Assembly (NCBI GenBank): GCA_946550725.1
Contig: CAMNQX010000004.1
Location: 52,903 to 116,902 of the forward strand
Direction: 5' to 3'
DNA from: an uncultured Clostridia bacterium
GTDB lineage: Bacteria; Bacillota; Clostridia; Oscillospirales; Oscillospiraceae
Length of the DNA: 64,000 nt
The notes under the pieces are model-generated. The model did no database searches and was not told the origin of the DNA. It was given only the letters and a program-made list of their open reading frames with translations. This document shows, piece by piece, positions 43,300-51,489 of this stretch. The position numbers and the translations under genes are program-made. How positions within the stretch are numbered: the first letter of the stretch is position 1; each line of letters opens with the position of its first letter.

Positions 43300-43329
43300 A
43301 AAAAAAGACGGCCCGCAGGCCGTCTTTTG
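43300..43329 (-). terminator. intrinsic terminator after the XRE/membrane-protein pair
   Basis: AAAAAAAGACGGCC (43301-43313 region), loop, GGCCGTCTTTT: a short GC stem with A/T-rich flanks just past the stop of the membrane-protein gene at 43338. Confidence 0.85.
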
Positions 43330-43337
43330 GTCTCTGT

Positions 43338-43799
43338 TTACATCCTCCGCTCCAAAATACGGTTGGCGGCGAGGAACACGGCGGCAAACAGGATCATTAC
43401 CGTCATGATGGCGCGAAAGGCATACAGATCGAAGGGCGCAAGGACAAACAACAGCGCGGCGCTGGTAAAAAAGGTCACGATCCCCGCGATCTCAAAGCTC
43501 TTGTGGATGATGGTCTGGGACCGTTCATCGGTGTCCTTCACCTTCGCCTTTTTGTAGGCCTCGGGGTTGTGAAGCAGATAGGTGCAGCGGATCAGCAGGA
43601 TCACCGCCCCCGCCGTGATACCCGACGCGCCGCCAATGTAAAAGCCCTTGGTGAAGTCCTCTAACGCGCTGCCGGGCACCAGCGTGAAGTAGCACACGAT
43701 ACCCACGATACCCACCAGCAGCAGGCCGATGGAGGCCAAACGCTGATTCTTCAGCTGCTGGGTGTAATCCTTTCCGCCGATCATTTTAATAAGCGCCAT
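43338..43799 (-). CDS. four-segment small membrane protein of unknown function
   Basis: A 153-residue protein with about four membrane segments (LASIGLLLVGIVGIVCYFTL, GITAGAVILLIRCTYLL, FEIAGIVTFFTSAALLFVL, RAIMTVMILFAAVFLAANRI) and a charged loop KKAKVKDTDERSQTII between segments two and three. The loop motif DERSQ resembles DUF2178-type proteins that go with small XRE regulators. It follows the regulator gene by 3 bases and ends at a terminator. Its job is likely envelope-stress or peptide-immunity related, by analogy with similar pairs, but nothing specific can be claimed. Confidence 0.7.
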   Translation of the reverse strand: MALIKMIGGKDYTQQLKNQRLASIGLLLVGIVGIVCYFTLVPGSALEDFTKGFYIGGASGITAGAVILLIRCTYLLHNPEAYKKAKVKDTDERSQTIIHKSFEIAGIVTFFTSAALLFVLAPFDLYAFRAIMTVMILFAAVFLAANRILERRM

Positions 43800-43802
43800 G
43801 GT

Positions 43803-44000
43803 CTATTCCTCCTCAAAGATGAAAATTTCCTCAATGGTCATGCCGAAATACTTGGCCAGCTTGTGGGCCAACGCCAGCGAGGCGTTATAGCGGCCGCCCT
43901 CCAGCGAGATGATGGTCTGCCGCGTCACCTCCACCGCCTCGGCCAGCTCCGCCTGGGATAGCCCCCGCTCCTTCCGGAGCGCGGCGATGCGATTGTCCAA
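43803..44000 (-). CDS. XRE-family helix-turn-helix regulator
   Basis: A 65-residue single HTH_3 domain, close to YozG-type regulators: NRIAALRKERGLSQAELAEA then VTRQTIISLEGGRYNASLAL and the C-terminal FGMTIEEIFIFEEE. TTG start at 44000, chosen because GGAGGTG precedes it; a frame to 44054 has no binding site. It controls, most likely, itself and the following membrane protein. Two TGTAAAG-type palindromes at its promoter are candidate operators. Confidence 0.88.
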   Translation of the reverse strand: MDNRIAALRKERGLSQAELAEAVEVTRQTIISLEGGRYNASLALAHKLAKYFGMTIEEIFIFEEE

Positions 44001-44021
44001 GGAAACACCTCCTCGCAAATA

Positions 44022-44086
44022 TGTAAAGTGCGCTTTACACCCGTAGGATAGCACAGTCTCCCGCGAATGTCAAGCGCACTTTACAA
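44022..44086 (-). promoter_or_regulatory. promoter with two 18-bp operator palindromes for the XRE pair
   Basis: In minus-strand sense TTGACA (44074-44069), 17 bases, TATCCT (44050-44045). TGTAAAGTGCGCTTTACA (44022-44039) lies downstream of the start site and TGTCAAGCGCACTTTACA (44069-44086) overlaps the -35 box. Both are near-perfect palindromes with the same half-site CACTTTACA, 47 bases apart, a layout suited to cooperative repression. Confidence 0.8.
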
Positions 44087-44105
44087 TTTAATTTATTTTT
44101 TAGCG

Positions 44106-45599
44106 TCACCTGCCCAGTCCCAGCCGCCGCAGGACCACCCCCGCCTTTTTGCGGAGGTAGCGGCGTTTTTCCAGCCGCTGGGCCTTCTCGTAGAGAGCGT
44201 CGATGTCCCCGGTATGCTCTCCCGGCGCGCCCTCCCATTCCAGACAGCGGCGGCGCAGGCGGGGGAACTGCCAAAGGTAGGTCAGCTCGTACCACCGGCG
44301 GCTGTCCGCGTCCCCCTGCTCGTGCCAGTAGGTGGAAAACTGCTCCGCCATGGGGGCGTAGAGGGTGGCCTCCATCTCTTCGGCGGACACATAGCCCCCC
44401 TCCACCGCCATGGGCACGATGTCGGTGCAGGGCAGGAAGTTGAGGCCGTGCATTTGCAGCTCGTAACGCCCCGGGATGCCCTTTACCAGCTCGTAGGTCT
44501 CCCGCATGGTGGCGGCGGTCTCGAAGGGGTGGAGAAGCATGAAGTCATAGCTGGCCCAGAACACCCCCGAACCGGCGATGACCCGGGTGGCTTGGGCCAC
44601 GTCGCCGTTGGTCTCATAACGGTGGAAGATATCCTTGCGGATATGGGGCGAGCCGGACTGGATGCCCATGATGACCTCCACCAGCCCCGCGTCCTTCAGG
44701 GTCTTGAGCATCTGCTCATTCACCATTTTCGGGTGGGTCCAAATGCTGAAGGGCAGGCCGATCCGTTTTTTATACGCGGCGGCGAACTCCTCCACCCACC
44801 CCGGCGTATTGGGAAATATCTCGTCGTAAAAGTGGACGAACACCAGCCGTTTGCACTGGCGCTTGGCCTCCTCCAGCTCTGCCATCACGCTGTCCACCGA
44901 GCGGAAGCGAATGGGCTTGCTCCCCGGCGGGCAGAGCCGCCGCAGGTTTTGACAGGCGCAGTAGGTGCAGGTAAAGGGGCACCCCCGGGAGGCGATGACC
45001 TCGTAGCTCAGGGTGTCCAGCTGGGGGTCTCCCGGCTCACAGCGGCCCTGGTCGATCAACCACGCATTGGGGCTGTTCACCGTGGGGCGGCCGTACACGT
45101 CCAGGTCCTCCTCCAAGGGCGCGATGGGGTTTTCCTTCACGCCGCCGCCCTCTAAATAGCAAAGGCTGTCCAGCCCACGGGGGTCTCCCCCGCTTTTCAG
45201 CGTCTCCGCCAACGCCACGATGGGCTTTTCCCCGTCCAGCCGCAGCACGTAGTCCGCCCCCAGGGTGAGCAGCCGCTTTGGCTCCAGGGACGCGTACGCC
45301 CCGCCGCACACCACCGTCTCCCCCGCCCTCTTGAGGGTCTTGACCACCTGCTCCACCGTCTCCAAATACATGGAGCTCATCACCGACAGTCCTACGAACA
45401 CCGGCTTCTCCCGCGCCACCAGCTCGGTAAGCAGCGCCAGCTCCTCCGCCGTGGCAGGGGACGGCGCGCGGGAGTTGAACCGCTTGAAATACACCGCCGC
45501 CACGTTCCACCCCGCCTGTCGCAGGGCGGTTTCCAGATACCGCACCCCCAGGGCCTTTACATTATAAAACGCCACCAGTACCACCGTTTTCCGTTCCAT
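44106..45599 (-). CDS. B12-binding-like radical SAM protein
   Basis: A 497-residue protein. The N-terminal Rossmann-like domain (about 1-175, VVLVAFYNVKALGVRYLETAL and VCGGAYASLEPKRLLTLGAD) resembles cobalamin-binding domains of class B radical SAM enzymes, though the classical DxHxxG is not evident. The radical SAM core starts at about 200 with C207-x3-C211-x2-C214 in SRGCPFTCTYCACQNLRR. Core elements VFVHFYDEIFPN and EVIMGIQSGSPHIRK follow. Similar to BchE/MiaB-like uncharacterised enzymes that methylate or rearrange substrates. No precursor or partner gene is adjacent, so the substrate cannot be guessed. Confidence 0.85.
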   Translation of the reverse strand: MERKTVVLVAFYNVKALGVRYLETALRQAGWNVAAVYFKRFNSRAPSPATAEELALLTELVAREKPVFVGLSVMSSMYLETVEQVVKTLKRAGETVVCGGAYASLEPKRLLTLGADYVLRLDGEKPIVALAETLKSGGDPRGLDSLCYLEGGGVKENPIAPLEEDLDVYGRPTVNSPNAWLIDQGRCEPGDPQLDTLSYEVIASRGCPFTCTYCACQNLRRLCPPGSKPIRFRSVDSVMAELEEAKRQCKRLVFVHFYDEIFPNTPGWVEEFAAAYKKRIGLPFSIWTHPKMVNEQMLKTLKDAGLVEVIMGIQSGSPHIRKDIFHRYETNGDVAQATRVIAGSGVFWASYDFMLLHPFETAATMRETYELVKGIPGRYELQMHGLNFLPCTDIVPMAVEGGYVSAEEMEATLYAPMAEQFSTYWHEQGDADSRRWYELTYLWQFPRLRRRCLEWEGAPGEHTGDIDALYEKAQRLEKRRYLRKKAGVVLRRLGLGR

Positions 45600-45643
45600 A
45601 CTCCTCTACCCCCTTGTGTTTCTTTTCCTAATTCTTGCCTTTG

Positions 45644-45712
45644 ATGATAGCATTTATACTCGAAAATTGCAAGAGAAATATTAGCGTAATTTACACTTAT
45701 AATTCTAAGTGT
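45644..45712 (-). promoter_or_regulatory. promoter of the radical SAM gene and adjacent inverted repeat
   Basis: In minus-strand sense TTGCAA (45672-45667), 17 bases, TATCAT (45649-45644). ACACTTA (45693-45699) and TAAGTGT (45706-45712) form an inverted repeat between this promoter and the divergent ribbon-helix-helix gene; they suggest an operator for that protein. Confidence 0.65.
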
Positions 45713-45764
45713 ATCATGTGGGGGTGAAATAGGATAAACTAGAGCCAAAGGACGGTGTTGCCCG

Positions 45765-45926
45765 ATGTTTCGCGTAGAAAAGACTGAATACGTCAACAAG
45801 ACGTTTCGCCTCCCCCAGGACCTGGTGGGACAGCTGGAGCGGCTGGCCCAGTCTGAGGGCGTTTCCCTCAACCAACTGGTGCTCCAGTGCTGTAACTATG
45901 CCCTGGAGCATCTGGACAAGGAGTAA
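45765..45926 (+). CDS. ribbon-helix-helix DNA-binding protein (Arc/CopG-like)
   Basis: A 53-residue protein too short for routine calling. EYVNKTFRLPQDLVGQLERL followed by GVSLNQLVLQCCNYALEHL is the ribbon-helix-helix pattern: a basic beta strand with alternating polar residues, then two helices. It starts at ATG 45765; no strong AGGAGG precedes it, though GGACGG does. Directly upstream is the ACACTTA/TAAGTGT inverted repeat. Homologous small proteins act as dimeric repressors, sometimes antitoxins; no toxin gene follows, so it may be a solitary regulator of the divergent radical SAM gene. Confidence 0.72.
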   Translation: MFRVEKTEYVNKTFRLPQDLVGQLERLAQSEGVSLNQLVLQCCNYALEHLDKE

Positions 45927-45941
45927 AAAAACTGGTATACT
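45913..45941 (+). promoter_or_regulatory. promoter of the HIT gene inside the ribbon-helix-helix gene's end
   Basis: TGGACA (45913-45918), 17 bases, TATACT (45936-45941), leading into AAAGGAGG and the HIT start at 45969. Confidence 0.7.
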
Positions 45942-45968
45942 TGTCCCATCCGAAAGGAGGTCCTGTTT

Positions 45969-46307
45969 ATGTCCGAGTGTCTCTTTTGTAAGATCGCTGC
46001 CGGGGAGATCCCGTCCAAGAAGGTGTATGAGGACGACCTCTGCTACGCCTTCTACGACATCGACCCTCAGGCTCCCGTCCACTTCCTGGTCATCCCCAAG
46101 GCGCACATCGCCTCCTGCGGAGAGGTCACCGTGGAAAACGCTCCCGTGGTCGCCCATATCTTCGAGGTCATCTCCAAGGTGACGAAGGAACTGGGCGTCA
46201 CTGACTTCCGGGTGGTGTCCAACTGCGGCGCCCAGGCAGGGCAAAGCGTTCCTCACCTTCACTTTCACGTCCTCTCCGGACGGGACATGACATGGCCTCC
46301 GGGTTAA
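45969..46307 (+). CDS. HIT-family nucleotide hydrolase (HinT-like)
   Basis: A 112-residue histidine-triad protein. The zinc-binding start ECLFCKIAAGEIPSKKVYED and the catalytic triad HLHFHVL are intact. HinT enzymes hydrolyse nucleoside phosphoramidates and lysyl-AMP. The start is preceded by AAAGGAGG. The next gene starts 16 bases before its end (overlapping), which couples translation of a soluble enzyme with a membrane glycosyltransferase-like protein, an odd pairing. Confidence 0.95.
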   Translation: MSECLFCKIAAGEIPSKKVYEDDLCYAFYDIDPQAPVHFLVIPKAHIASCGEVTVENAPVVAHIFEVISKVTKELGVTDFRVVSNCGAQAGQSVPHLHFHVLSGRDMTWPPG

Positions 46308-48307
46308 AGCGTCGCAGGGCGGTGGGATATCTCGCCGCCCTTCTCCCTCTGTGGGGACTTTGCCTGGTACGGCTCTGGGCCGTCCTGGGCGGGCATATCC
46401 CCGGTAAGCTCATCGGGGCGCTGTCCCTGCTCCCCGCCGCCGGCGCGCTGTTTCTCTGCTGGCGGTTCGAGCTGGACCAAAGACTCCTGCGGCCCTTCCA
46501 AAGCCCCGCCGCCAATCTTTTGGCAGGCGGGCTGAGCTTTTTGGTGGGGGGACTTTTGGACTCCAGCTACACCATGATCTCCGTCCCGGGCGCTCTGCTG
46601 GATCACCCCGTCTGCCGGGGGCTGTGCGCGCTGGGCAGCGGACTGTTTTTTGCCTGTCTGGTCCTGGCGGTCTGCACCGCCGCCCGGGCGTGGGGGCGGC
46701 TTCCCACCGGCTCCCGCTGGCAGCTGCCCATCCTGTTCCTTCTGGTCAACGGTCTGACCCTGTTCTACATTCTGGGCAGCGCCACCGTCTATGTCTGGGA
46801 CAACGCGGGGTACTGGACGGTGGCCCGGCAGCTGGCCGCCGCCCCCTTCGGTCTCGGCCAACTGCGCCAGGTGGTCCAGACCATTTCCACCACGGAATAC
46901 AACTACCTGCTGGCCCTCCCCATCTCCTGGGTCATGCGTCTCTTCGGCGGGAGCCGGGCGGTGTTTGTGTTCGCCACGGTCAACCTCTACCTCCTCCCCA
47001 CCCTGTGGGGCCTGTGCGCGCTGGGGCGGGAACGAAGCTGGGGCGGAGTCCTGCTGGCCCTTCTCTTTCCCGGTCTGACCTACCTGGCCCTGGTCGGCTA
47101 TGTGGATGTGGCCGCCTGCGGCGTGGCCGTCTGGGCGGTGGTCTTTTATACCCGGCGGGAGGCCCCCGGCTGGAGCCGGGGGTTGTTAGCGGGGGTGTGT
47201 CTGGCCGCCAGCTTTTTGCTGCGGCGGTACTTCCTGTTCTTCGCCGCCTCCTTCGGCGTGGCCGCCCTGCTCCCTGCCCTGCGCCATCGGGACCGGGAGG
47301 GCTGGACCGCCTTTGGCTCCCTGTTTGCCGCCACCGCCTCCGTCTCCCTCTACTGCACCCAGCAGTTTTTGGTGGACAAGCTGACCACAAATTACGGCGC
47401 GCTGTACTCCGCGTATGATCTGGGGCTGCGGAGCGACGTGATGCTTTTTTGCCGCTATTTTGGTTTTCTGGTCCTGGGCGCCGCCCTGGCCTGGGGCCTC
47501 TACCGGCTCATCGCCCGGCGGCAGGACCGGGATCAGATGCTGCTGGCCTTGGCCCAGCTTCTCCTGTGCTTTTTCCTGCTGACCCGGATCCAGTCCCACG
47601 GCCAGCAGCACACCCTGCTCTACGTCCCCTGCCTGGCCCTGATCCTGGCCCCCTTCCAGGAGGAGTTCCGGTGGAAGCGGGTTTCCGCCTGGGTCCTGGC
47701 GGCGGTCTGTACGCTGGTGGGGCTTCTTCCCCGGCCCCAGCCTGCCTCCATCTCCGCCATCCCATACCCTGACCCGGTCCCCGGCTTCTCCTTCCACGGT
47801 CCCCGGCGGGAGGATATCGGCCAGCTCATCGCCCTCAGCGACCGGCTGGACGACCTGGCCGCACGGGACGGCGCGGGAACCACCGCCGCCGTGTGCGCCT
47901 CCTCTTTCCTTCTGAACACGGACACGCTGTTGAACCTCCACCCCTCTCTGAATCTGCCGGAGCGGGAGGACGGCATACATTATATTTACGTCTCCTCGGT
48001 GGATAAGCGGGACGGCTTCAGCTGGGCCATGCTGGAGGCCGACTACCTGGTGGTAGGCGACCCGGTGCAGGTCCATCTGGGGGAGGAAAACCAGCAGATC
48101 GTGGCCATCCCCGCCCACGCGGTGCTGGACGGCACGGGCTTTGGCGCGGCCTATGAGCGGCTGGACGACGTGTTCACCCTTCAAGACGGCTCGTCGGTCT
48201 ACCTCTACCGCCGACTCCGTACCGTCACCGCGGCGGAGCGGCAGGAGATCGCTCAGGCCCTCACCGCCAAGTACCCCGACTACGCCCAGCTCTATCAAGC
48301 GCCTTAA
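46292..48307 (+). CDS. GT-C-type membrane glycosyltransferase-like protein
   Basis: A 671-residue protein with about 12 membrane segments and a C-terminal extracytoplasmic domain of roughly 190 residues. The first loop after segment one or more has VWDNAGYWTVARQL, which resembles the acidic Asp-x-x-x-Tyr motif of the ArnT/PMT-type (GT39/GT83) GT-C transferases that use lipid-linked sugars. ATG at 46292 overlaps the HIT gene. Without an obvious partner or acceptor, the glycan is unknown: candidates are teichoic-acid or lipid glycosylation. Codon use matches its neighbours. Confidence 0.75.
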   Translation: MASGLKRRRAVGYLAALLPLWGLCLVRLWAVLGGHIPGKLIGALSLLPAAGALFLCWRFELDQRLLRPFQSPAANLLAGGLSFLVGGLLDSSYTMISVPGALLDHPVCRGLCALGSGLFFACLVLAVCTAARAWGRLPTGSRWQLPILFLLVNGLTLFYILGSATVYVWDNAGYWTVARQLAAAPFGLGQLRQVVQTISTTEYNYLLALPISWVMRLFGGSRAVFVFATVNLYLLPTLWGLCALGRERSWGGVLLALLFPGLTYLALVGYVDVAACGVAVWAVVFYTRREAPGWSRGLLAGVCLAASFLLRRYFLFFAASFGVAALLPALRHRDREGWTAFGSLFAATASVSLYCTQQFLVDKLTTNYGALYSAYDLGLRSDVMLFCRYFGFLVLGAALAWGLYRLIARRQDRDQMLLALAQLLLCFFLLTRIQSHGQQHTLLYVPCLALILAPFQEEFRWKRVSAWVLAAVCTLVGLLPRPQPASISAIPYPDPVPGFSFHGPRREDIGQLIALSDRLDDLAARDGAGTTAAVCASSFLLNTDTLLNLHPSLNLPEREDGIHYIYVSSVDKRDGFSWAMLEADYLVVGDPVQVHLGEENQQIVAIPAHAVLDGTGFGAAYERLDDVFTLQDGSSVYLYRRLRTVTAAERQEIAQALTAKYPDYAQLYQAP

Positions 48308-48378
48308 AGTCTTCTTCGTGAATGAAAATGTGGTATACTATCTCTGGAAAATTATCTTGCCAAAGGGAGTGGAGTTCT

Positions 48379-48924
48379 GTGGAACTGACCGAACAGACCT
48401 TAAACAGCCGCCGGGTCTTTGACGGACGGCTTCTCCATCTGGATGTGGACGACATCCGTCTGCCTGACGGCGGCGAAGCGGTCCGGGAGGTGGTGCGCCA
48501 TCCCGGCGGGGTGTGCGTGCTCCCCCTCCATGACGACGGCACCGTCTCCGTGGTGCGGCAGTTCCGCTATCCCTACAAGGAAGTGACCACCGAGCTGCCC
48601 GCGGGCAAGCTGGAGCCGGGGGAAGACCCCGACGACGCCATCCGCCGGGAGCTTTCCGAGGAGGCGGGCCTCACCGCCAAGACCTGGCGCAAGATGGGGG
48701 TGTTTTACCCCACCCCCGGCTACACCGACGAGGTGCTCCACCTCTACTTTGCCCGGGACCTCTCCCAGGGGGAGTGCCATCCGGACGACGATGAGTTTAT
48801 CGCCCCCCAGCGCGTCCCCCTGGCCCTGCTGGTGGACCAGGCCATGGACGGAACGCTGAAGGACGGCAAGACCATCGCCCTGCTCCTGATGGTGCAGCGG
48901 CTGTTGGACCGAGAGAACGCATAA
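48379..48924 (+). CDS. NUDIX hydrolase (ADP-ribose pyrophosphatase-like)
   Basis: A 181-residue NUDIX enzyme. The signature GX5EX7REUXEEXGU is complete in GKLEPGEDPDDAIRRELSEE followed by AGL, and PTPGYTDEVLHLYFAR is a typical ADP-ribose pyrophosphatase segment. It would hydrolyse ADP-ribose or similar sugar-nucleotides with Mg2+. I choose GTG at 48379, preceded by GGGAGTGGAG; an ATG at 48322 lies in the promoter region (TGGTATACT extended -10 at 48331-48339). 13 bases precede walR, so it may be cotranscribed. Confidence 0.92.
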   Translation: MELTEQTLNSRRVFDGRLLHLDVDDIRLPDGGEAVREVVRHPGGVCVLPLHDDGTVSVVRQFRYPYKEVTTELPAGKLEPGEDPDDAIRRELSEEAGLTAKTWRKMGVFYPTPGYTDEVLHLYFARDLSQGECHPDDDEFIAPQRVPLALLVDQAMDGTLKDGKTIALLLMVQRLLDRENA

Positions 48925-48937
48925 GGAGGTCGCGCAT

Positions 48938-49654
48938 ATGCCGACGGAAAAGACCGTCCTGGTGGTGGAGGACGAGGCCAACATCGTGGACATCCTCACC
49001 TTTAATCTGGAGCGGGAGGGCTACCGGGTCCTCTCCGCCTACGACGGGCAGGCGGGGCTGGAGACCGCCCAAAAAGAAAAGCCCGACCTCATCCTGCTGG
49101 ACCTGATGCTCCCCAAGCTGAACGGGTTCCAGGTCTGCCGCACCCTGCGGGACGCGGGGGATACCGTGCCCATCCTTATGCTCACCGCCCGGGAGGAGGA
49201 GAGCGACAAGGTCAAGGGATTGGAGTTGGGGGCGGACGACTACATCACCAAGCCCTTCTCCGTCCGGGAGCTGATGGCCCGGGTCAAGAGCAACATCCGC
49301 CGGGTGGACATGCCTCCCCGCCTCAGTGAAGGGAGTGGAGGGGTAGAGCTGGGCCGTCTGCGTCTGGACAACGAGACCGCCACCGCCTACAAGGACGGGA
49401 CGGCGCTGGAGCTGTCCCAGCGGGAGTATGAGCTGATCTCCTTTCTGGCGGCTCACCCCGACAAGGTATTCTCCCGTGAGGAGCTGATGGAGCACGTGTG
49501 GAACTACGCGGGCTACGTGGGCGACGTGCGCGGCGTGGACGTGGCGGTGCGCCGCCTGCGGGAGAAGCTGGAGGACGATCCCGCCAATCCCCGCTTTGTG
49601 GTCACCCGCCGGGGGCTGGGGTACTACTTCAACACCCACCAGGAGGACAAGTGA
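48938..49654 (+). CDS. walR: OmpR-family response regulator WalR
   Basis: A 238-residue response regulator of the essential WalRK (YycFG) system that controls peptidoglycan hydrolase and envelope genes. Receiver domain (1-120): VLVVEDEANIVDIL start, phosphoacceptor Asp55 in LLDLMLPKLNG, TARE and ADDYITKPFSVRELM. Winged-helix effector domain (about 135-238): LELSQREYELISFLAAHPDK, SREELMEHVWNYAGYVGDVR and RRGLGYYF. AAGGAGG lies upstream. The gene identity rests on its position before walK, yycH and yycI. Confidence 0.95.
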   Translation: MPTEKTVLVVEDEANIVDILTFNLEREGYRVLSAYDGQAGLETAQKEKPDLILLDLMLPKLNGFQVCRTLRDAGDTVPILMLTAREEESDKVKGLELGADDYITKPFSVRELMARVKSNIRRVDMPPRLSEGSGGVELGRLRLDNETATAYKDGTALELSQREYELISFLAAHPDKVFSREELMEHVWNYAGYVGDVRGVDVAVRRLREKLEDDPANPRFVVTRRGLGYYFNTHQEDK

Positions 49655-49713
49655 TCCTTTCCCCCCACCGGCCCGCGGCCGGACAGATCTTGAAACACAG
49701 GAGGTGACGGAAG

Positions 49714-51489
49714 ATGTTTCGCTCGCTGCACATGAAGCTGGTGCTGATCATGGTGCTGCTCATTCTCGCGCTGATGACGGTGGTGGGCGCGTTCCTCATG
49801 AACTCCGTCACCGCCTTCTATCTGGACGATTTTTACTCTGAGATGGCCGACGTCCTCACCGACGAACAGTTCGTCCGGGACGTGACCACCGCCGAGGCGG
49901 AGGAGACCAACGGCCCGGATAAGATCCAGGCCATCCTCCGCAGCTACGTCGGCCCCCTGGGGGTGGACAGCCGCACCCGCAACTACTATGTTCTGGACGG
50001 GGAAACCATGGCCTGCCTCGCCACCTCTGACGACTCGGGCAAGCAGCTGGACGTCACCCCCAATCTCTCCGCCGCCCTTCAGGGCCGGGAGGGCTACGCC
50101 AGCGACCCCGGCGCGGCCTACATGGACGTTGCCATTCCCATTCGGCGGGGCGGCGCGGACTACATCATCTATCTCTATGACAACCGCCAGACCTCCCAGC
50201 AGCTCAGCGACCAGCTCTTTACCCTGATCCTGGAGGCGCTGGTGTTCGGCCTGGCCATCTCCGTGCTCCTCTCCTTCCTGCTGTCCAAGACCATGATCGG
50301 CCCCATCGAGCGGCTCACCGACGGCGTGCGCCAGGTGGCTGCCGGGGACTTCTCCAAGAAGATCGAGGTAGGCTCCAAGGACGAGATCGGCGTGCTGACC
50401 GAGAACTTCAACGCCATGGCCCGCCAGCTGCGGAACACCATCGCCCAGGTGGAGAACGAGCGCAACAAGCTGGACACCCTCTTTCTCCACATGACCGACG
50501 GCGTGGTGGCCTTCTCCCACCGGGGGGCGCTCATCCACGCCAACCCCGCCGCCGGGCAGCTCCTGGGCCTCCCGGTGGACGCCAACACCACCTACGACGA
50601 CCTCTTTGCCGACGTGGCCCCCTTCTACGACGTGCTCTCCATGGACCAGGCCCCGGGCTACCTCACCGGCAGCCGGGAGACCGGCGACCGCTTCCTGGAG
50701 CTGACCCTCGCCCCCTTCGACAAGGAAAGCCCGGACAGCGGCGTGCTGGTGGTGCTCCACGACGTCACCGCCCAGCGGCGCAACGAGGAGATGCGCAAGG
50801 AATTCGTGGCCAACGTCTCCCACGAGCTGCGCACCCCCCTCACCAATATCCGCTCCTATGCCGAGACCCTGGCCGACGGCGGCGACGACCTGCCGGAAAA
50901 GACCCGTAAGGGCTTTTTCACCATCATCCTCAATGAGACCGACCGCATGACTCACATCGTCCAAGACCTGCTCACCCTCTCCCGCTTCGACTCCGGGCGG
51001 GGGGAGCTTACCTTCGCCCCCTTCTCCTTCCTGGAGGCTACCGAGCACGTCTGCCAGGCCGTGAAGCTGGAGGCCCAGCGCCACAACCACACCCTCACCC
51101 TCCGCGCTCCCAAGCACCTCCCCGATGTGGTGGGCGACCGGGACCGGGTGGTGCAGGTGATGATGAACGTGGTGTCCAACTCCATCAAGTACACCCCCAA
51201 TGGCGGCCACATCGATATGCGGGTGGGCCGCACCGAGGCCACCGTTTGGCTGGAGGTGGACGACGACGGCATCGGCATCCCCGCTCCCGACCGGGAACGG
51301 ATCTTTGAGCGCTTCTACCGGGTGGACAAGGCCCGCTCCCGCCAGTCCGGCGGCACCGGGCTGGGTCTCTCCATCGCCAAGGAGATCGTGGACCGCCACC
51401 ACGGCGCGCTGACCCTGGTGGACAAGGACGGCCCCGGTCTTTGCGTCCGTCTGGAGCTGCCCATCGGAGGGCCGGGCCATGAAGGGTAA
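49714..51489 (+). CDS. walK: sensor histidine kinase WalK
   Basis: A 591-residue membrane kinase. TM1 (about 7-29), extracellular sensing domain (about 30-165), TM2 (about 169-191), HAMP (192-245), PAS (about 253-350), DHp with His370 in NVSHELRTPLTNIRSYAETL, and an ATPase domain with DDGIGIPAPDRERIFERFYR and GGTGLGLSIAKEIV. It phosphorylates WalR in response to cell-wall state. RBS AGGAGGTGACGG is 10 bases before the ATG. yycH starts 11 bases before its end. Confidence 0.96.
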   Translation: MFRSLHMKLVLIMVLLILALMTVVGAFLMNSVTAFYLDDFYSEMADVLTDEQFVRDVTTAEAEETNGPDKIQAILRSYVGPLGVDSRTRNYYVLDGETMACLATSDDSGKQLDVTPNLSAALQGREGYASDPGAAYMDVAIPIRRGGADYIIYLYDNRQTSQQLSDQLFTLILEALVFGLAISVLLSFLLSKTMIGPIERLTDGVRQVAAGDFSKKIEVGSKDEIGVLTENFNAMARQLRNTIAQVENERNKLDTLFLHMTDGVVAFSHRGALIHANPAAGQLLGLPVDANTTYDDLFADVAPFYDVLSMDQAPGYLTGSRETGDRFLELTLAPFDKESPDSGVLVVLHDVTAQRRNEEMRKEFVANVSHELRTPLTNIRSYAETLADGGDDLPEKTRKGFFTIILNETDRMTHIVQDLLTLSRFDSGRGELTFAPFSFLEATEHVCQAVKLEAQRHNHTLTLRAPKHLPDVVGDRDRVVQVMMNVVSNSIKYTPNGGHIDMRVGRTEATVWLEVDDDGIGIPAPDRERIFERFYRVDKARSRQSGGTGLGLSIAKEIVDRHHGALTLVDKDGPGLCVRLELPIGGPGHEG

